Below, in pieces: positions 1-11,373 of a DNA stretch of 64,000 nt (positions are counted from its first letter, which is position 1; each line of letters opens with the position of its first letter). A program made the translations under genes and the position numbers. Origin of the DNA: Candidula unifasciata (taxonomy: Eukaryota; Mollusca; Gastropoda; Stylommatophora; Geomitridae). A model generated the notes under the pieces. That model ran no database searches, had not been told where the DNA came from, and worked only from the letters and a program-made list of their open reading frames with translations. Where the stretch lies: assembly GCA_905116865.2 (NCBI GenBank), contig CAJHNH020002446.1, forward strand, positions 124,001 through 188,000, given 5' to 3'.

Positions 1-480
1 GCAATTCCCATAGTATGACCACATGTGTGACTGAGATTTTCTCAACTCGTCGAAATAGGACAGCTACCACCTCAACTTCTATTTCCATGCTGGATGTAGT
101 AATGTTGCATGCCAAGTTCTCCTCAGTCATCCTGCTCTCCCATGCTTTTACAAGGAAGCCCTATCTTCTCTTTCTATTCCTGGTCACTAACCAATCAGTG
201 TATATAATCACATCTCCTGGCCTAGAGTTATCCTCTATCAGCAGCTAAATCTGAGCATCTGCATGTCCTGCCACCCTTTCCAATGTAATAACCACTTTTT
301 TGCAGCTCTTCTAGGCCCTCTATTGTCTTTACCCCAATTCTCCTTGACAAGTCTCTTTAACACTGCAGACATTGCTGACTGTCATTTCAACCTGAGCCAT
401 CCAGGATCTGCACTCTTCACAGTATGCAGTTCCCCCATGAAAGATATGTTTTGAACCACTTGCAACTCAAATACAGTACC
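1..480 (-). mobile_element. LINE fragment with RNase H-like domain, 5' end outside window
   Basis: Read on the minus strand this stretch gives a degraded RNase H segment. It shows an IIYTD-type strand carrying the first Asp, then a helix with SSMEIEVEVVAVLFR (the Glu position) and then VTHVVIL. This order is typical of the RNase H domain at the C terminus of I-like non-LTR retrotransposons. Single-base indels break the frame and no start or stop is credible. Part of it resembles 14800-14890. The boundaries are approximate. Confidence 0.5.
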
Positions 481-659
481 CAGCTTTCAGTATACTATAT
501 TTATTAGCATAGGCAGGATATGTCTCATACACACAACTACTGTGTCCCTTGTGCATCCCAGAATGGTTCACATAGCCTCATTCTGAATGCGTTTCTCTAA
601 CTGAGATTTTCAGTTTAAAATAAGTTGTAATAAAGCCTATGATTATATCACTGTAAAAT

Positions 660-1092
660 ATCTTTATGCCCTTCTTCTTCTTCTTCACTTCCTCTTTTAC
701 CGCTGTGGGTGTCGAGGGAGATATAAGGTTCTGTTTCTAGCTCTTCTGGCTGCCTCGACCATAGGCACATCGTGCTGTTGTAGAGTTTCTCTGATGTTAT
801 CCTTCCATCTTGTTCTTGGTCTACCCCGTGCTCTACGTCCTTCTTCTCTTTCCATGTATGCTTTGTATGGTATGGTGTCACAAGGCATTCTCTCTAAGTG
901 GGCAAACCATTTCACTTGCTGTCTTTGTATGTAATCCAGAATTGGTTCTGTGACGACTTGTTCTCTTATGATCTCATTCATGATCTTATCTCTTATGGTC
1001 ACTCCTACAGCCCTTCTCAGACATCTCATTTCCATGGTTACTAATTTTCTTTTATGGTTTGTTGTGATGACCATGTCTGGCACTGGTAGCAC
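660..1092 (-). pseudogene. LINE reverse transcriptase C-terminal fragment
   Basis: An open minus-strand stretch of about 130 codons matches the region downstream of the RT catalytic core in APE-type LINEs. It has MRCLRRAVGVTIRDKI, then EPILDYIQRQQVKWFAHLERMP, then a basic GRPRTRWKDNIRE segment. The same order occurs in the full-length element at 8151-11373 (MRYLRKVVQVTRRDK, RWFGHVCRM, GRPRVRWEDNIRQ), but the sequence is too diverged to be a recent copy. There is no upstream RT core, so this is a 5'-truncated dead copy. Confidence 0.8.
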
Positions 1093-1289
1093 AGAGTTGG
1101 AATAAATAGGGCTTTATGCCCTTAACTGCAATAAAGTCTTAACATGTATAACATGTACCAAAGCTAAATGTGTTAATGTATATAAAGAACGGTGTCTAGT
1201 CTCAGAATATAATGACATTATTACAGAAATAAAGCAAATAAGTGAATCCTTTATAACTAAAGTACAATTTCAACAATGATCAAAACATA

Positions 1290-1470
1290 AATGCCTGTTT
1301 TTACCAGGGCAGCCGTAAAGACAAAACCATCACTTTCTCCTATACAGAAATCCGGGCCCATGTGACGAATTTGCTTCATTTATGTAATTGTTACTGTAGT
1401 ATGCACCTGACGAGATACAGCAAAATATGCCAGGCAATAAACTGTGCAATCTATTGTTTGTGTCTTCTTT
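1290..1470 (-). repeat. Unclassified dispersed repeat, related to 45740-45830
   Basis: On the minus strand this stretch includes a core reading TTTATTGCC then TCTCGTCAGGTGCAT then ACTACAG. The plus strand at about 45745-45806 carries the same order of words with small differences. Two diverged copies in opposite orientation imply an old dispersed repeat. No coding capacity or tRNA-like head is visible, and its ends are not defined. Confidence 0.4.
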
Positions 1471-1650
1471 GTTCAAACTTTCTCATTATGTTTATTTGGT
1501 AGTTATATCAACTTCATTTGCAATGTTATCTCTTGTTTGAACTTCATACTCTATTATTCCAATCAGTGGAATATAATGTGTTGCTTTCTCTGGTTGTTTC
1601 TTTAGGTCAGAAGACACGCCTTGATGTGCTGTATTGCAGCAGTCTGGGAT

Positions 1651-1785
1651 TCTGATTTGCTGTCTGGTGCAAACCCATTTATTATCTGCATTCTCTATAC
1701 ATGTCATAAATATTAATTGATTTGCTGTCTTGTGCCAACCCATTTATTATGTGCATTCTCTACACATGTCATAAATATTAATTAA
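1651..1785 (+). repeat. Two-copy tandem duplication, about 67 bp
   Basis: A block starting at GATTTGCTGTC and ending CATAAATATTAATT is present twice head to tail (about 1651-1717 and 1718-1785). It differs at only a handful of positions. The open minus-strand frame across it (1492-1743) is not judged to be a gene. Confidence 0.8.
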
Positions 1786-2147
1786 CAATTGTCATACACT
1801 GTGACTACCTTCCTTCCTCCCTATCTCTCTACAAATATACTCACTAGCATATGTAACATTACAACAGTCAAACAGGGAATCTGTGTGGCTTCTGATCAGA
1901 CTCTGAGTATAATAAAAATAAATACACACCAGAAAAGCAAATATGAGGTGCAACGCTACTTGTCATCAACATACCTAATGCAACTGTCTGACCAGATTTA
2001 ATCAGTGCTGATAAATCTAGACCCTGTCAATGAAAAATAATAATTAATTAATTAATAATTGTTTCTACACTAAAAGTGCAATATTCTAAAAAAACAATTT
2101 AACTCCTCCTACTCCTTCATGCGTTTACAAGCTGCAAACTTCATTAG

Positions 2148-2395
2148 AAAATTCTGGTTGTTTATCCCCTTCTTGAATTAAGTCTTGCTCCAAAACATGA
2201 GTTGTTGCCAACACAGCCATCGAACACATTCAGCTTTTTTGCGTGTGTGCAGACTGTTGGTTCCTCGCCTCACAGAGGGATACACTGAGTGAACCCTTAA
2301 TTAGCTAAATCCTATGACATGCATGCTAGGGAGGCAGTGGGTCTATTATTCCTCCTGCTTCCCTACAATGTGGTCACGGAACTGACACAGGGAGG
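2148..2395 (-). repeat. Family B interspersed repeat (SINE-like), copy 1
   Basis: A diverged reverse-orientation copy of the most frequent short repeat in the window. Recognisable pieces include GCAGACTGTTGGTTCCT and AGGCAGTGGGTCTATT. Read forwards, the family runs from CCCACTGCCTACCCAAAAGC through TTCGAAGTCGGAGTGCATCT to AACCAGAACTTTC and often ends in an AAG-rich tail. Confidence 0.7.
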
Positions 2396-2529
2396 TCAGA
2401 TTAAATCCTCCGCTAATTATAATTTTTCTTACATCTACAAATACATTTTAAAAACTAATTTCAAGTAACAATTACAAATTATCTAGAACATACAAAATAG
2501 AATCACTGGGTCAGAAAAGACAATTTTTC

Positions 2530-2770
2530 ATGGGCTTGGGCATAATGGGTATAAACAGTGCTAGACAAACATTTTATAGATCAATTGCACTCGGTGGGTG
2601 ATGTGGTCATCATCATCATGCAGATGCCCTTACTTTTCAGCACTTTACCAAGTACCCATTTTTTTGGGGGGTCAACCTTGGAGTTAATGTCATTTGAAAA
2701 AAAAAAAAGCTTTAATGTGGATTTGAACCAATGACCTTCAGTTCAGCATCTAGCCATAACACCACTGTCA
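2530..2770 (-). repeat. Family A SINE (tRNA-headed), diverged copy
   Basis: A reverse-orientation copy of the tRNA-headed SINE seen best at 37205-37491. It keeps GGTGGGTGATGTGGTC and the head read in reverse (GGATTTGAACCAATGACCTTC). A poly(A)-like run of about 12 bases lies inside it. Confidence 0.6.
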
Positions 2771-2883
2771 CAAAGTTCATATTCTATTACAACTGAGTTA
2801 TAATTTTTTTTTTTAAATCACTTTATTCTTGTCATGATTTTTCCTCACTAAATACTGACGCAGGAATGACACAAAATGCATAC

Positions 2884-2943
2884 CTTTCCACAGAAAGCAC
2901 CTAACTCATACACACAAGTCAGCTGATTTGCTCCTTCTTCCAC
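2884..2943 (-). CDS. POLR1G-like exon c
   Basis: A 60-nt, 20-codon exon with acceptor CTGTAG and donor GTATGC, phase 0 at both ends. It begins VEEGANQL and ends GAFCGK. The clean splice signals and unbroken frame support a real exon. The next exon, at lower coordinates, is not recognised and may lie beyond the window start. Confidence 0.5.
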
Positions 2944-5900
2944 CTACAGACAACAAAAACAAGATTTAAATGCAAAGATCAATAAAGATACTGACTAATA
3001 ATATGATTAACAGGTATAGCACATCACTAGTTACTTTTTTATAATAATCAATGTGCTGTACCTAGTTAGAGCCTAGTTATTCAAAGTTTGACATTTTCAA
3101 TTTCTTCATTATTTACTGTTATTTATGGGTGACAGCCAGTTTTTTTTTTTTTTTAAATTCAAGATTATGTTTTAATCTTCTTTGTGCATTCTCCCTAGAA
3201 ATGGATATTCTGTCTGTCCCGCTGCAGCGATTACTTGATAACAGACAGCCTTCAGCATGTCTGCTTTATAAACTGGCTCACAGCCTAAAGGAGTGGCAAC
3301 TGCCATTATATCAAGTGTCTTAAAGAGTGTGATTAAAATACAAAAAGTAACAATGTGTTAATGTATGTTTGAAACCACACAGATAACTGCATCACGAAGA
3401 AGGTGTTGAACATATTTTAAACCATCAAAGATGGTACACCAAGTTAGCAGTGAAACACAACCATACATGCTCAGTTTTTATGATCTTTTATTTAAAACCA
3501 GGTCTGAGATCATCACCACAAATGAAACCCTACAAAAAATCTGCCTAAAACAATATTTAATGGAAGCATAACTGAAATGGGATGAATAATGATTATCCCC
3601 CCCCCCCCCAATATAATTCTATATATGAAAGAGTGTAACTTGTGGTCATTATCTGTTTCACATTTTAATATGACCCAAAATGCTATATTTCTCAAATAAA
3701 CTGAATAAATCTAGTAAACTGTTGGCCCATATTCAACATAAACCAGTTGTGCAGAAGGGAATCACTGAGGACAGAAAATCTTTTACACAGGTTAAATATT
3801 TCACCAATAGTGCAGTGATTTTTGTCACAACCGTAAGGGAAAGTTAAGGCTGGTGTGATGAGTATAAGCAGATACTCTGTACCTCACATCGGCTGGTTTT
3901 ATAGTTTTATAGATGTTCATGCAAGACTCATGCCACATCCCCACACTGTGTGCTATGGATAATGGTTCAACTTTGTGACCTGAACTGAGCTGGCAGGGGA
4001 TCTCAGAGTTGGTGGCTTCCAGAGATGTAGTGACCAGTCTGGCTCTCATCAGGCCACCCTCCTAAGCCTGGGTAAAAACATCAATCTAAACTGATTTGGA
4101 ATATCAGTGAAGCCCACCTACCAAATATACCACTAAATGACAACTCTCTGTTAAAACATCTGTACAGAATAACTGCTGAACTCAGTCCTAGACCAAGAGA
4201 TTTGCTTGCAGCTCAGACGAGCAACACCACCTGTGGGCGGTTTCTCATGGTGCGGTCCTATCTTCGCACAAACTTTGTAAATCCTCAACATCGTCCTCAC
4301 AGCGTTGAGGTATATACCATGACAATTTGCCGATTAGGCCTAAATGTTCGCCAAATACATGTCCCACAGCATAACAGAAAAGTCTTAAATGACGAACCGT
4401 CAGAAGTCCTACTGGCTGGCAGAAAAATTCAAATGTCCATTACCATTGGCCCCACTCCTGAGAGTGCGGGACCAAAGAGGGGAAGCCATGTCGGATGCAC
4501 GTTTCTTCCATATTGTAGCGCGAAGTGTTCAGATAAAACAACGTTAAAGGTGTCTAATGTGCCAAAGAAGAATTTGACTATCTGTGCTATCATAAAATTC
4601 TCAGACCTGCAGGCTGCTCCCTGCTGATCTCCGGAGGGCACAGTCTGTGATGAGTAGGAAGCTCTAAATACAGATGTAAGGCTATACAGTCATGTGCAGG
4701 ATGTGACAATTCCTTGGGTGAGCCCAGGGCCAGAGCAGCACGTTTCAGCTCTGCATTTATAGGGGATTACCAGTCTACATGTGCTTGATCTGGGTGGATT
4801 CTCCAAAGGTAACATTTGTAGATAAGAGGAAAAAGAGAATATTACACGAATAAGACTACCTCATGTCCCTCGAAACGATCTGGGAATTTAACCCAGTCAA
4901 CAAATGCTCAATAAAGTCGGATGTGTCAGTCGAAAGGCACAAATATCGCAACTCTGCTGTAAACATGCACAAAACAATTACTTCACTCAAAAAGAAGAAG
5001 CAGAAGAAATATTTTATCAAATATTTGAAAAATAATTGTCAAAGAACTAATCACCAACCTAAATTTCTCAATGTAATTGGTACTCACCCCTATTTCTTTA
5101 ATTTCATTGTTAGAAAACTCAACTCCATCCAGCCTTGTTATATCAAACTATAACGAGAGAAGAAAACATGAAGCATGAACTAGCAAAGAATATAACATAT
5201 GTACTATGTTGCAGAAAGTAACAAGTGTGGAAGTAAACTCTGCGAGAAGGCGTCTTTCAAAGGTTTCAGTTTTTTCTGCTCATAATGTGGTTAAAAAAAT
5301 TATAACAGCCTCTCTCTGGATGTGTTTTTAACAAATGATTGATCATGACAAAGCGTTATGTTGTTCAGCCATCATAAGTGATGAGGACCACTCTCTCTTT
5401 CATCTGTCATGAAACTATAGTTGGTTGTATGTGAGTGAAGAGGAGACGTACAAGTCCAATATGGGTCCGGAAGGATCTAGGACAATGAGGGCAAGGAACA
5501 GTGTCTGTAGAAGGGCCTGGCATATAGGTTTTTCCAGTCTGTCTTTGCTTTTCAGCAGTCTTGTTTTTTTTTTTTTTAAGATGCTTCACCATCTGTGCCT
5601 CTCTAGATAGACATTCACCATATACTCCAGTTTTATGCAGCAGCCTTCCAAGTGTCAAGGTTCAAACTGAAGGCTTTAAGTGATGCCTTAGCATGTCATA
5701 GAAGCCTTTTTTTCTGGGCACCAGGAGAGACCACAAAATGAGCACATCTCCCACAAGTGGAAATGCTGCAGGCAATGTTAACAACAGATGTAAGAATGGT
5801 ATTTAGGTACAGAACAGGTAACTATGATCACAAATAGAATGGATCTGATTTTTACCTGACCACTGTGCAACAAAGTTCATACTTTTCAATTTATATGTTG

Positions 5901-6209
5901 GGGAGGGGTGTATAGTTCTGAATGCAGTGACTAAGTTTTAATTAAAATTTTTTTTTTAAATACAGATATATTAACTAAGTTTTACTTTACTCGCTAACAG
6001 CTGAAAATATGAACCTCCCCCCCCCCCCCCCAAAAAAAATATCATTTTAATAGGAAGTGTGAATATATTATAAAATATGTATAACTGATTATAACAAAAA
6101 AAAACTAACCCCCTTTGGGACTCTCAGCAGAAACACATCTGTGTTTTCAGAATCACCCACATCAAGGAACAGCTGCTTATCTTCCTTGAAATCTGGCGGA
6201 ACTTGGAAA
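2884..6209 (-). CDS. RPA34.5/POLR1G-like RNA polymerase I subunit gene, three internal exons
   Basis: Three minus-strand exons join in frame: 6209-6110 (begins with the last base of a split codon, ends phase 0), 5147-5088 (20 codons) and 2943-2884 (20 codons). Each has an AG acceptor and a GT donor. The joined peptide opens with FQVPPDF, continues DVFLLRVPKG, FDITRLDG and EFSNNEIKEIG, and ends VYELGAFCGK. This order (F-x-V/C-P-P-x-F, then an x-W/F-L-I/L-x-x-P segment, then the 'G' loop) is that of the dimerisation module of the Pol I subunit RPA34.5/PAF49 (POLR1G), which pairs with the RPA49 subunit in the nucleolar Pol I complex. The initiator exon (upstream, above 6.2 kb) and the lysine-rich C-terminal exon expected of the family (below 2.9 kb) were not found. 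The gene identity is inference from pattern memory. Confidence 0.5.
2950..5080. other. Intron of the POLR1G-like gene, mostly undistinguished
   Basis: This is the 2.1-kb intron between exons c and b. It holds a poly(T) run near 3139, a poly(C) run at 3598-3609 and an unidentified moderately GC-rich block at about 4190-4640. That block is open on both strands (plus 4202-4627, minus 4429-4641) but shows no motif I know. No SINE or LINE piece is convincing here. Confidence 0.4.
5088..5147 (-). CDS. POLR1G-like exon b
   Basis: A 60-nt, 20-codon exon with acceptor TTATAG and donor GTGAGT, phase 0 at both ends. It reads FDITRLDGVEFSNNEIKEIG and continues directly from the VPKG end of the previous exon, as the family alignment demands. 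Confidence 0.55.
5380..5660 (-). pseudogene. LINE C-terminal fragment with C2H2-like tail
   Basis: The minus-strand reading has TVPCPHCPRSFRTHIGLV, the C-x2-C...H tail commonly found at the C terminus of one LINE group. It is preceded by a segment that includes a poly(A)-like Lys run. A comparable tail ends the fragment at 60700-61245 (CSDCGSHFLMRAGLASH). There is no RT core. It lies within the intron between exons b and a of the POLR1G-like gene, in the same orientation as that gene. Confidence 0.7.
5661..6105. other. Intronic sequence with homopolymer runs
   Basis: AT-rich intron of the POLR1G-like gene. A poly(C) run followed by poly(A) lies at about 6007-6028. I see nothing else in it. 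Confidence 0.4.
6110..6209 (-). CDS. POLR1G-like exon a
   Basis: The acceptor reads CCACAG on the minus strand and the donor is GTTAGT. The exon is 100 nt: one base completing a split codon plus 33 codons. Both other frames are stopped. It encodes FQVPPDF and ends LLRVPKG, the core signature of the RPA34.5-like fold. The preceding exon must end in phase 2 and lies at a higher coordinate; I could not identify it. Confidence 0.55.
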
Positions 6210-6214
6210 CTGTG

Positions 6215-7120
6215 GACAAATCAATACTTTTAACTCAACACTGAGAAAATTATAAAATGTAGCTAGTGGCCTGTTACCAAGTAATAGAATTCAATAAAAT
6301 CATAGATTTTAAGTGGGGGAAAAAAAATTCTAGAAAAAGTTTAGATCCTTTGCTAGTGAAACATTGACACAACATGCAATTATAAAAACTGACATAATGA
6401 TGTGTGAAGCTCGCACACAGAATTATGCAATAATTGTCCATTCTTGTCCAGTAGAGCTCTGAAAATACCAGGAATAATCTCCAAAAAAGAACTGAGTCAA
6501 AACAAAGAACTTATACACTTTATATACTCAGAAAAAGTATCCCTCCAACATATGGACGCATATGTTTACCGATGCTTTTGGTAAAGAAACCACAGAAAGA
6601 GGTGGGCGAATCTACATTACACATACTAATTGCAACACTGGGACACACTTAATAATATCGGCATGGGAAGCTTGTGCCAACTTATGAGCAAAAACAGCAA
6701 TCCTCCTTCGAATTGAGCAGTCTCACAATTCTCCAATTTAACTCAAAGAAAAAGCTGACACATTCACACATGTAAAAATCAGTCTCCAAGTCCTCTCAAA
6801 GAAAAAATCTGAAAGCTGCTCACAATAACAGAATTAACCCGGCAGAGAATTTTATCTTGCTATGAATGCCTACAAATGAAAATGCAGAGCTTGTGAAGTC
6901 TACAAAAAGCTCTCACGCAGCCCCATCTACCTCAGAGCTTTAGAACGCCAAAGACACGCTTAAAACTATCTATGAAGCTGAACTGGAGAGAAGACTACAA
7001 AACTTACAGACCAGGGTATGTTGCAAGGCGAGGAAAGAAAGAGATACAAAACAAAATGACCATTATATCATTCTGTTTGATTGCAGATGGCATTTTTCAA
7101 TGCAAGGAACAGACTCAAAA
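6215..7120. other. Undistinguished sequence upstream of POLR1G-like exon a
   Basis: This stretch should hold the intron, and perhaps the first exon, of the minus-strand gene. I could not pick out an exon ending in phase 2. No repeat family used elsewhere in this annotation is evident. Confidence 0.3.
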
Positions 7121-7126
7121 ACTTGG

Positions 7127-7300
7127 TTACAACTGGACATTTTGACAGAAACATGACAGAGAGAGACAGAAAGCAAAGAGATAAATACTTTGATGGTTTG
7201 GCCACGTGCATGGAGCGTTATAGCAGCACCAACCGATCCAAGAATTTGCTGATTGTGTAGGGTGGCGAATGATGACCGGATATGATTTTCGATGATTTTC
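7127..7300 (+). pseudogene. Short LINE 3' coding tail
   Basis: The plus-strand reading gives ERDRKQRDKYFDGLATCM. It resembles the tail at 11490-11560 (GKIDGKRARGRQRDK followed by a DGLA/GMVWP-type segment after frame correction). It is a small degraded remnant. Confidence 0.45.
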
Positions 7301-7935
7301 GGCATGACAAATTATGATTTCCAGGAACAGGGGGCGCAGCGTGTGTTTTTTTCTCTCCACCAAATAGGAAGCGGTGGGCCAAACAAGCCTGGGAAACACA
7401 ACATGAAATGATCTAGTGAGAAAATATTGGGGGAAGGAGGGGAATGTGTGCATTCATGTGTCCCACTCACACATATTCAGAGATACTACACATGCACAGT
7501 TCTAAAGTAAAACTATCATGTGTATCACTGTGTCCACATACCTCATTTGTCTTCTGTTAGTAGTACACTCAGTCACCTGGAGAGAACCATGTAACACCTT
7601 AGTCAATAAATAATAAATGTGTGCATCAAGCTTAATGTATCATAAAACCTAATGCATGGCATTACATTACAACAAGGTAAACAAATCATCACAACTATTT
7701 CATTTCTTTCACTAACATAGAGGATGCAACATTTGATCTTCACAAGATGGCTACAGGGTGCTCACACTATGCTACTGTTCCCTTGTACATTTAATGTTTT
7801 GTCTGGACATAGTAAAACACCCAACAACAGAATAATCTCCTACCAAAGTTGTCTATTTAGCTCCTGTGGATGTAGTTAAAGAACAATTTTATTGCTGTCC
7901 TAACTGCCTCATTTGGGCATCAGACAACCTTCTGG
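7301..7935. other. No feature recognised
   Basis: A mixed AT-rich stretch with an open minus-strand frame (7127-7453) that looks like the antisense of a LINE tail. No splice-bounded exon or known repeat was identified. Confidence 0.3.
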
Positions 7936-7939
7936 GTCT

Positions 7940-8060
7940 GAAAGAGTTAACATATGTCAGTGATGTGATCAACATCATAATGGTTGCTTTTACTTACCAG
8001 GATATTTTCCTGGGAGCCATGTTAGGCTGGGTTGAACTGGGACAAGTAGAAAAACATTTA
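7940..8060 (-). repeat. Probable family A SINE fragment
   Basis: A diverged match to the body of family A in reverse: GATGTGATCAACATCATAAT, then TTTTACTTACCAGG, then GGCTGGGTTGAACTGGG. Both ends are eroded. Confidence 0.4.
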
Positions 8061-8137
8061 CTCACTGCAAAGATGTTGTTTTTGTGAAGAATGCAGGGAA
8101 TATCATAAAGTGATTAACCAAAAAAAAAAAAAATTGT

Positions 8138-8150
8138 GTTAATAAGGGAA
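8138..8150 (+). repeat. Left target-site duplication of the full-length LINE
   Basis: GTTAATAAGGGAA directly precedes the element and is repeated exactly at 11374-11386. Confidence 0.9.
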
Positions 8151-11100
8151 AACTCCGCTAAGACCGGTCCCAAGCCCGGCTGTAAAAGGAGGAGGGTCTG
8201 GCTGAACCTGAGTGCTTCATGCGTCTCCGGAAGTAGTGGGTAACCGTGAATCAGCCAGACAGCCTGCATGGAGGCCGCAAGGAGGCAGCCCCTCCACCAT
8301 GCAAAGGCACAACAGGCCAATCACCTGTTTGCCTTAAACCACGATTACAAGTAACTACAGAGAGAAAACCGGACGGATCTTAACGGCGACGAACTGGCAT
8401 GGCTTACGGACTACGATTTATGGAACATGGAATATAAGAGGCATTAACGGAAAGGAAAACGAGTTAGTAGGGGAGATGAGGAAAGCAAAATTAGGAGTCT
8501 TGGCTCTGACTGAAACCAAGAAAAAGGGGCAAGGAATCACAGATCACGATGGAAGTATGCTGCTCTACAGTGGTGTCCCTATGACGGAGAGAGCCAAGGG
8601 AGGTGTTGGCTCTTTAGTGGCCAGGAATCAAGTTAGTAACATCAAGGGATGGAAATTCATCTCAGGGCGAATTATGTTGTTAGATCTGAAAGAAGAAGAT
8701 AAAATTGTCAATATTCTCATTGTGTACAGGCCAAATGAAGATGAGCGAGTAGATGTTAAAGAATTCTTTGAACTGCTCCAAAGGACCATAGATGACTGTC
8801 ACGATGAATATCGTCCTAGGAGATCTAAATGCCAGAGTAGGAAATGGTCACTCTAGATGGGGTGAAGTGATCGGGAGATATGGTGAAGATGTTTTGAATG
8901 ATAATGGCAAGCGACTTCTCAGATTCTGCATGGAACAGAACCTTGTCATTACAATCACAAATTCCCCCACAAGTGTATACATGCATACACAAGATGTGAA
9001 CCTTCAAAGAACGAAAAAATCCATCATTGACTCCGTTATAGTTAGGAAAAGTTCATTCAAGTTTGTGAGAGATGCCAGAGTCATGAGAGGACCAGAGATT
9101 AGAAGTGACCACTATCTGGTCACAATAAAGAGAACAATCGAAAGAACCGCCCCAACAAGGCAACACCGACAACCATGCAAGAAACCAAGCAACCAAAAAG
9201 GGATGAGGTTTAAGGCATACAAGCTAAGAGAGCCAGATATTAAGGCTAGATACCAAGAGCTTATAGTGAAAGCAATAGGACTGAAGAAGAATCATCAGAG
9301 GACACTGAAACTCTCTGGTGCAGATTCAAGAATATCCTCACAGCAGCTGCAGTAGAAGCATGTGGTGAAGTCCCAAGTGGAAGGCGGGGACACAGGACAC
9401 CTTGGTGGACAGAAGAAGTCAAATTGAAAATAGGAGAAAAGAAAAGGGCATGGAAGCAATACCTGGCAGCCAGGAACACAGCTGAAGAAATAGAAAAATA
9501 TAAACAATATGTGGCACTCAGAACAGAGACCAAAAATATTGTGCTTAAAGCAAAACAGAAATCATGGGAAGAGTTTGGAGAAAAGTTGGAAAAGAATGCA
9601 AGAGAAAACCAAAAACTGTTCTACAAGACCCTTAAGAACATGAGGAAGGAGAAAGAGTGCCCACTTAAATTCATAAAAGACAAGGAAGGGGCTCTGCTTA
9701 CTTCTACAAATGATATCATGGGCAGATGGAAAGAATACTTCTCAGAGCTCCTCGGCGCTGAGGGAAGTCATGACCCAGAAATAATGGACCTCACTGCTGA
9801 GAAGGAATTCAATCATGGGGAAGATAACATCAGGATGGAAGAATTGAAGGCAGCTATTGAGAAGATTAAGCTGGGAAAAGCAGCAGGTCATGATGGTATA
9901 ACACCAGAGATGGTCAAATATATGGGAGTCGAAGGTGAGCGCCTTCTACTGAAGGTTCTCCAGGCAGCCTGGTGTAGCAAAACTATACCAAAAGATTGGG
10001 AGATTGCCATCATTATACCTATATTTAAAAAAGGTGATAACAGACAATGTGAAAACCACAGAGGCATATCCCTCCTCAGCATTCCCGGTAAAAGTTACTC
10101 TAGAATTCTTGAGCAGAGACTTAGAAGTCTGGTAGAGCCACAGCTGGACGAGGCCCAGTGCGGCTTCAGAGCAAACCGAAGTACTCAAGACCTTATCTTC
10201 ACACTGAGACAGATGAGTGAAAAAGCCCTGGAATATAAGAGTGAGATTCACTTATGTTTTTTGGATCTGGAAAAGGCATTTGACAAGGTACCCTGGAACA
10301 AGCTCTGGGACTGCTTGGCAGGGAAAAACATCCCAGCACCCCTGATCAGTGCAATACAGAGTTTCTACAAAAAGTGCAGAAATTATGTAAGAACAGCAGA
10401 CCAAAAGTCAGAAGAATTTAAGACCACCAGCGGTGTTAGACAAGGTGATATTCTCTCACCTTACCTCTTCATTCTTATGATGGATGATGTCATCAAGACC
10501 TGTAAGGAGAAGACAAAGAAGTACTCTGTAGGGTACTGGAAGATGAGACCAATCTGTATATCAGAGCTGGCTTTTGCAGACGATGTGGCCCTGATAGCTA
10601 AATCAGAGGCACACCTTCAGTCCAACTTACTTGTCTGGAAGGAAGAGCTTGAAAAGAAAGGGATGACCATCAGTGTCTCCAAAACTAAAACCATGGTGAT
10701 CTCAAGAGAGGAGAAGAAACACCAGATCATGATGGGTCAGTATGCGTTGGAGCAGGTTAACCAGTTCAAATACCTTGGAGTTGTATTAGACCAAAATGGA
10801 GGCATTAAGACTGAGCTGGCTACACGAAAAGCAGCTGCTGGGAGACTCTTCCAGGCCATAAACCGAGGGTTTCTTAGCAAAAGAGAAATTGGCAAGAGAA
10901 CGAAAATGGCTGTTTACCGCTCTACCTATGTACCAGTCCTGACCTATGGGTGTGAGTCATGGGCAATGACAACAGCTCACAGAAGCCAGCTGCAGGCCTC
11001 GGAAATGAGATACCTGAGAAAGGTGGTCCAAGTGACAAGAAGGGACAAAGTCCGCAATCAGACAATACGTCAAGATCTTGATACCCAGCCCTTACTAACC

Positions 11101-11373
11101 CGAGTGGATCAGTCACAGTTACGATGGTTTGGACATGTGTGCAGAATGGGAGAAAATCGGCCACCATGGCAAGCATGGGAGGCTAAGAACCAGGGAACCA
11201 GACCTCCGGGACGACCCAGGGTGCGCTGGGAAGACAACATCCGACAGTCCCTGACTGACAGAGGACTGGAATGGAACAAAGCCAGAAAGAAAACTGCTGA
11301 TAGAGACGTCTGGCGATCTCTCTGGCAAACCTCTACACCCCAAGGTAGAAGAGGAGCGACTAAGTAAAGTAAA
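8151..11373 (+). mobile_element. Near full-length RTE-like non-LTR retrotransposon
   Basis: A 3.2-kb element flanked by perfect 13-bp duplications (8138-8150 and 11374-11386). It has a GC-rich untranslated leader (8151-8335), one long coding region for an apurinic-type endonuclease and a reverse transcriptase, a very short 3' UTR, and a TAAG/TAAAG-type tail rather than long poly(A). The length, single APE-RT coding region and microsatellite tail fit the RTE clade. Perfect duplications and long surviving frames point to a fairly recent insertion. It lies between the two host genes, within a region already carrying older repeats (a LINE tail follows directly at 11395). Confidence 0.92.
8337..11367 (+). 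pseudogene. LINE endonuclease-reverse transcriptase, two frameshifts
   Basis: The coding region falls in three successive plus frames: from the in-frame stop near 8335 to about 8810, then about 8800-9275, then about 9270-11367. Frame 1 starts the endonuclease with GTWNIRGI and LALTETK. Frame 2 holds GDLNARVGNG and the RSDHYLV segment with the catalytic Asp-His pair. Frame 3 carries the RT: GHDGITPEM, PIFKKGD, QCGFRANRSTQDL, LCFLDLEKAFDKVPW (first catalytic Asp), GVRQGDILSPYLF and AFADDVALIAKS (the YxDD box in FADD form). A thumb and C-terminal region follows (RYLRKVVQVTRRDK, RWFGHVCRM, GRPRVRWEDN), ending at TAA 11365-11367. No clear ATG precedes the endonuclease; the first in-frame ATG is at 8476, inside the domain. 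With two frameshifts this copy cannot make the full protein. Either sequencing errors or real decay could explain them. Confidence 0.9.

Noticed and set aside
1300..1375. Possible minus-strand exon (ATG AAG CAA … GCC CTG then GTAAAA)
   Set aside because: The sequence belongs to an old dispersed repeat also present at 45.75 kb, and the preceding acceptor leads into a stop.
1492..1743. Minus-strand 83-codon ORF as C-terminal exon of the POLR1G-like gene
   Set aside because: It spans a two-copy tandem duplication, is not lysine-rich and has no suitable phase-0 acceptor.
4202..4641. Opposed ORFs of 141 and 70 codons
   Set aside because: No motif, no splice context, and both strands open over the same bases; coding could not be supported.
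7127..7453. Minus-strand 108-codon ORF as first exon of the POLR1G-like gene
   Set aside because: Its opposite strand reads as a LINE tail, and the phase of its possible donors does not fit exon a.
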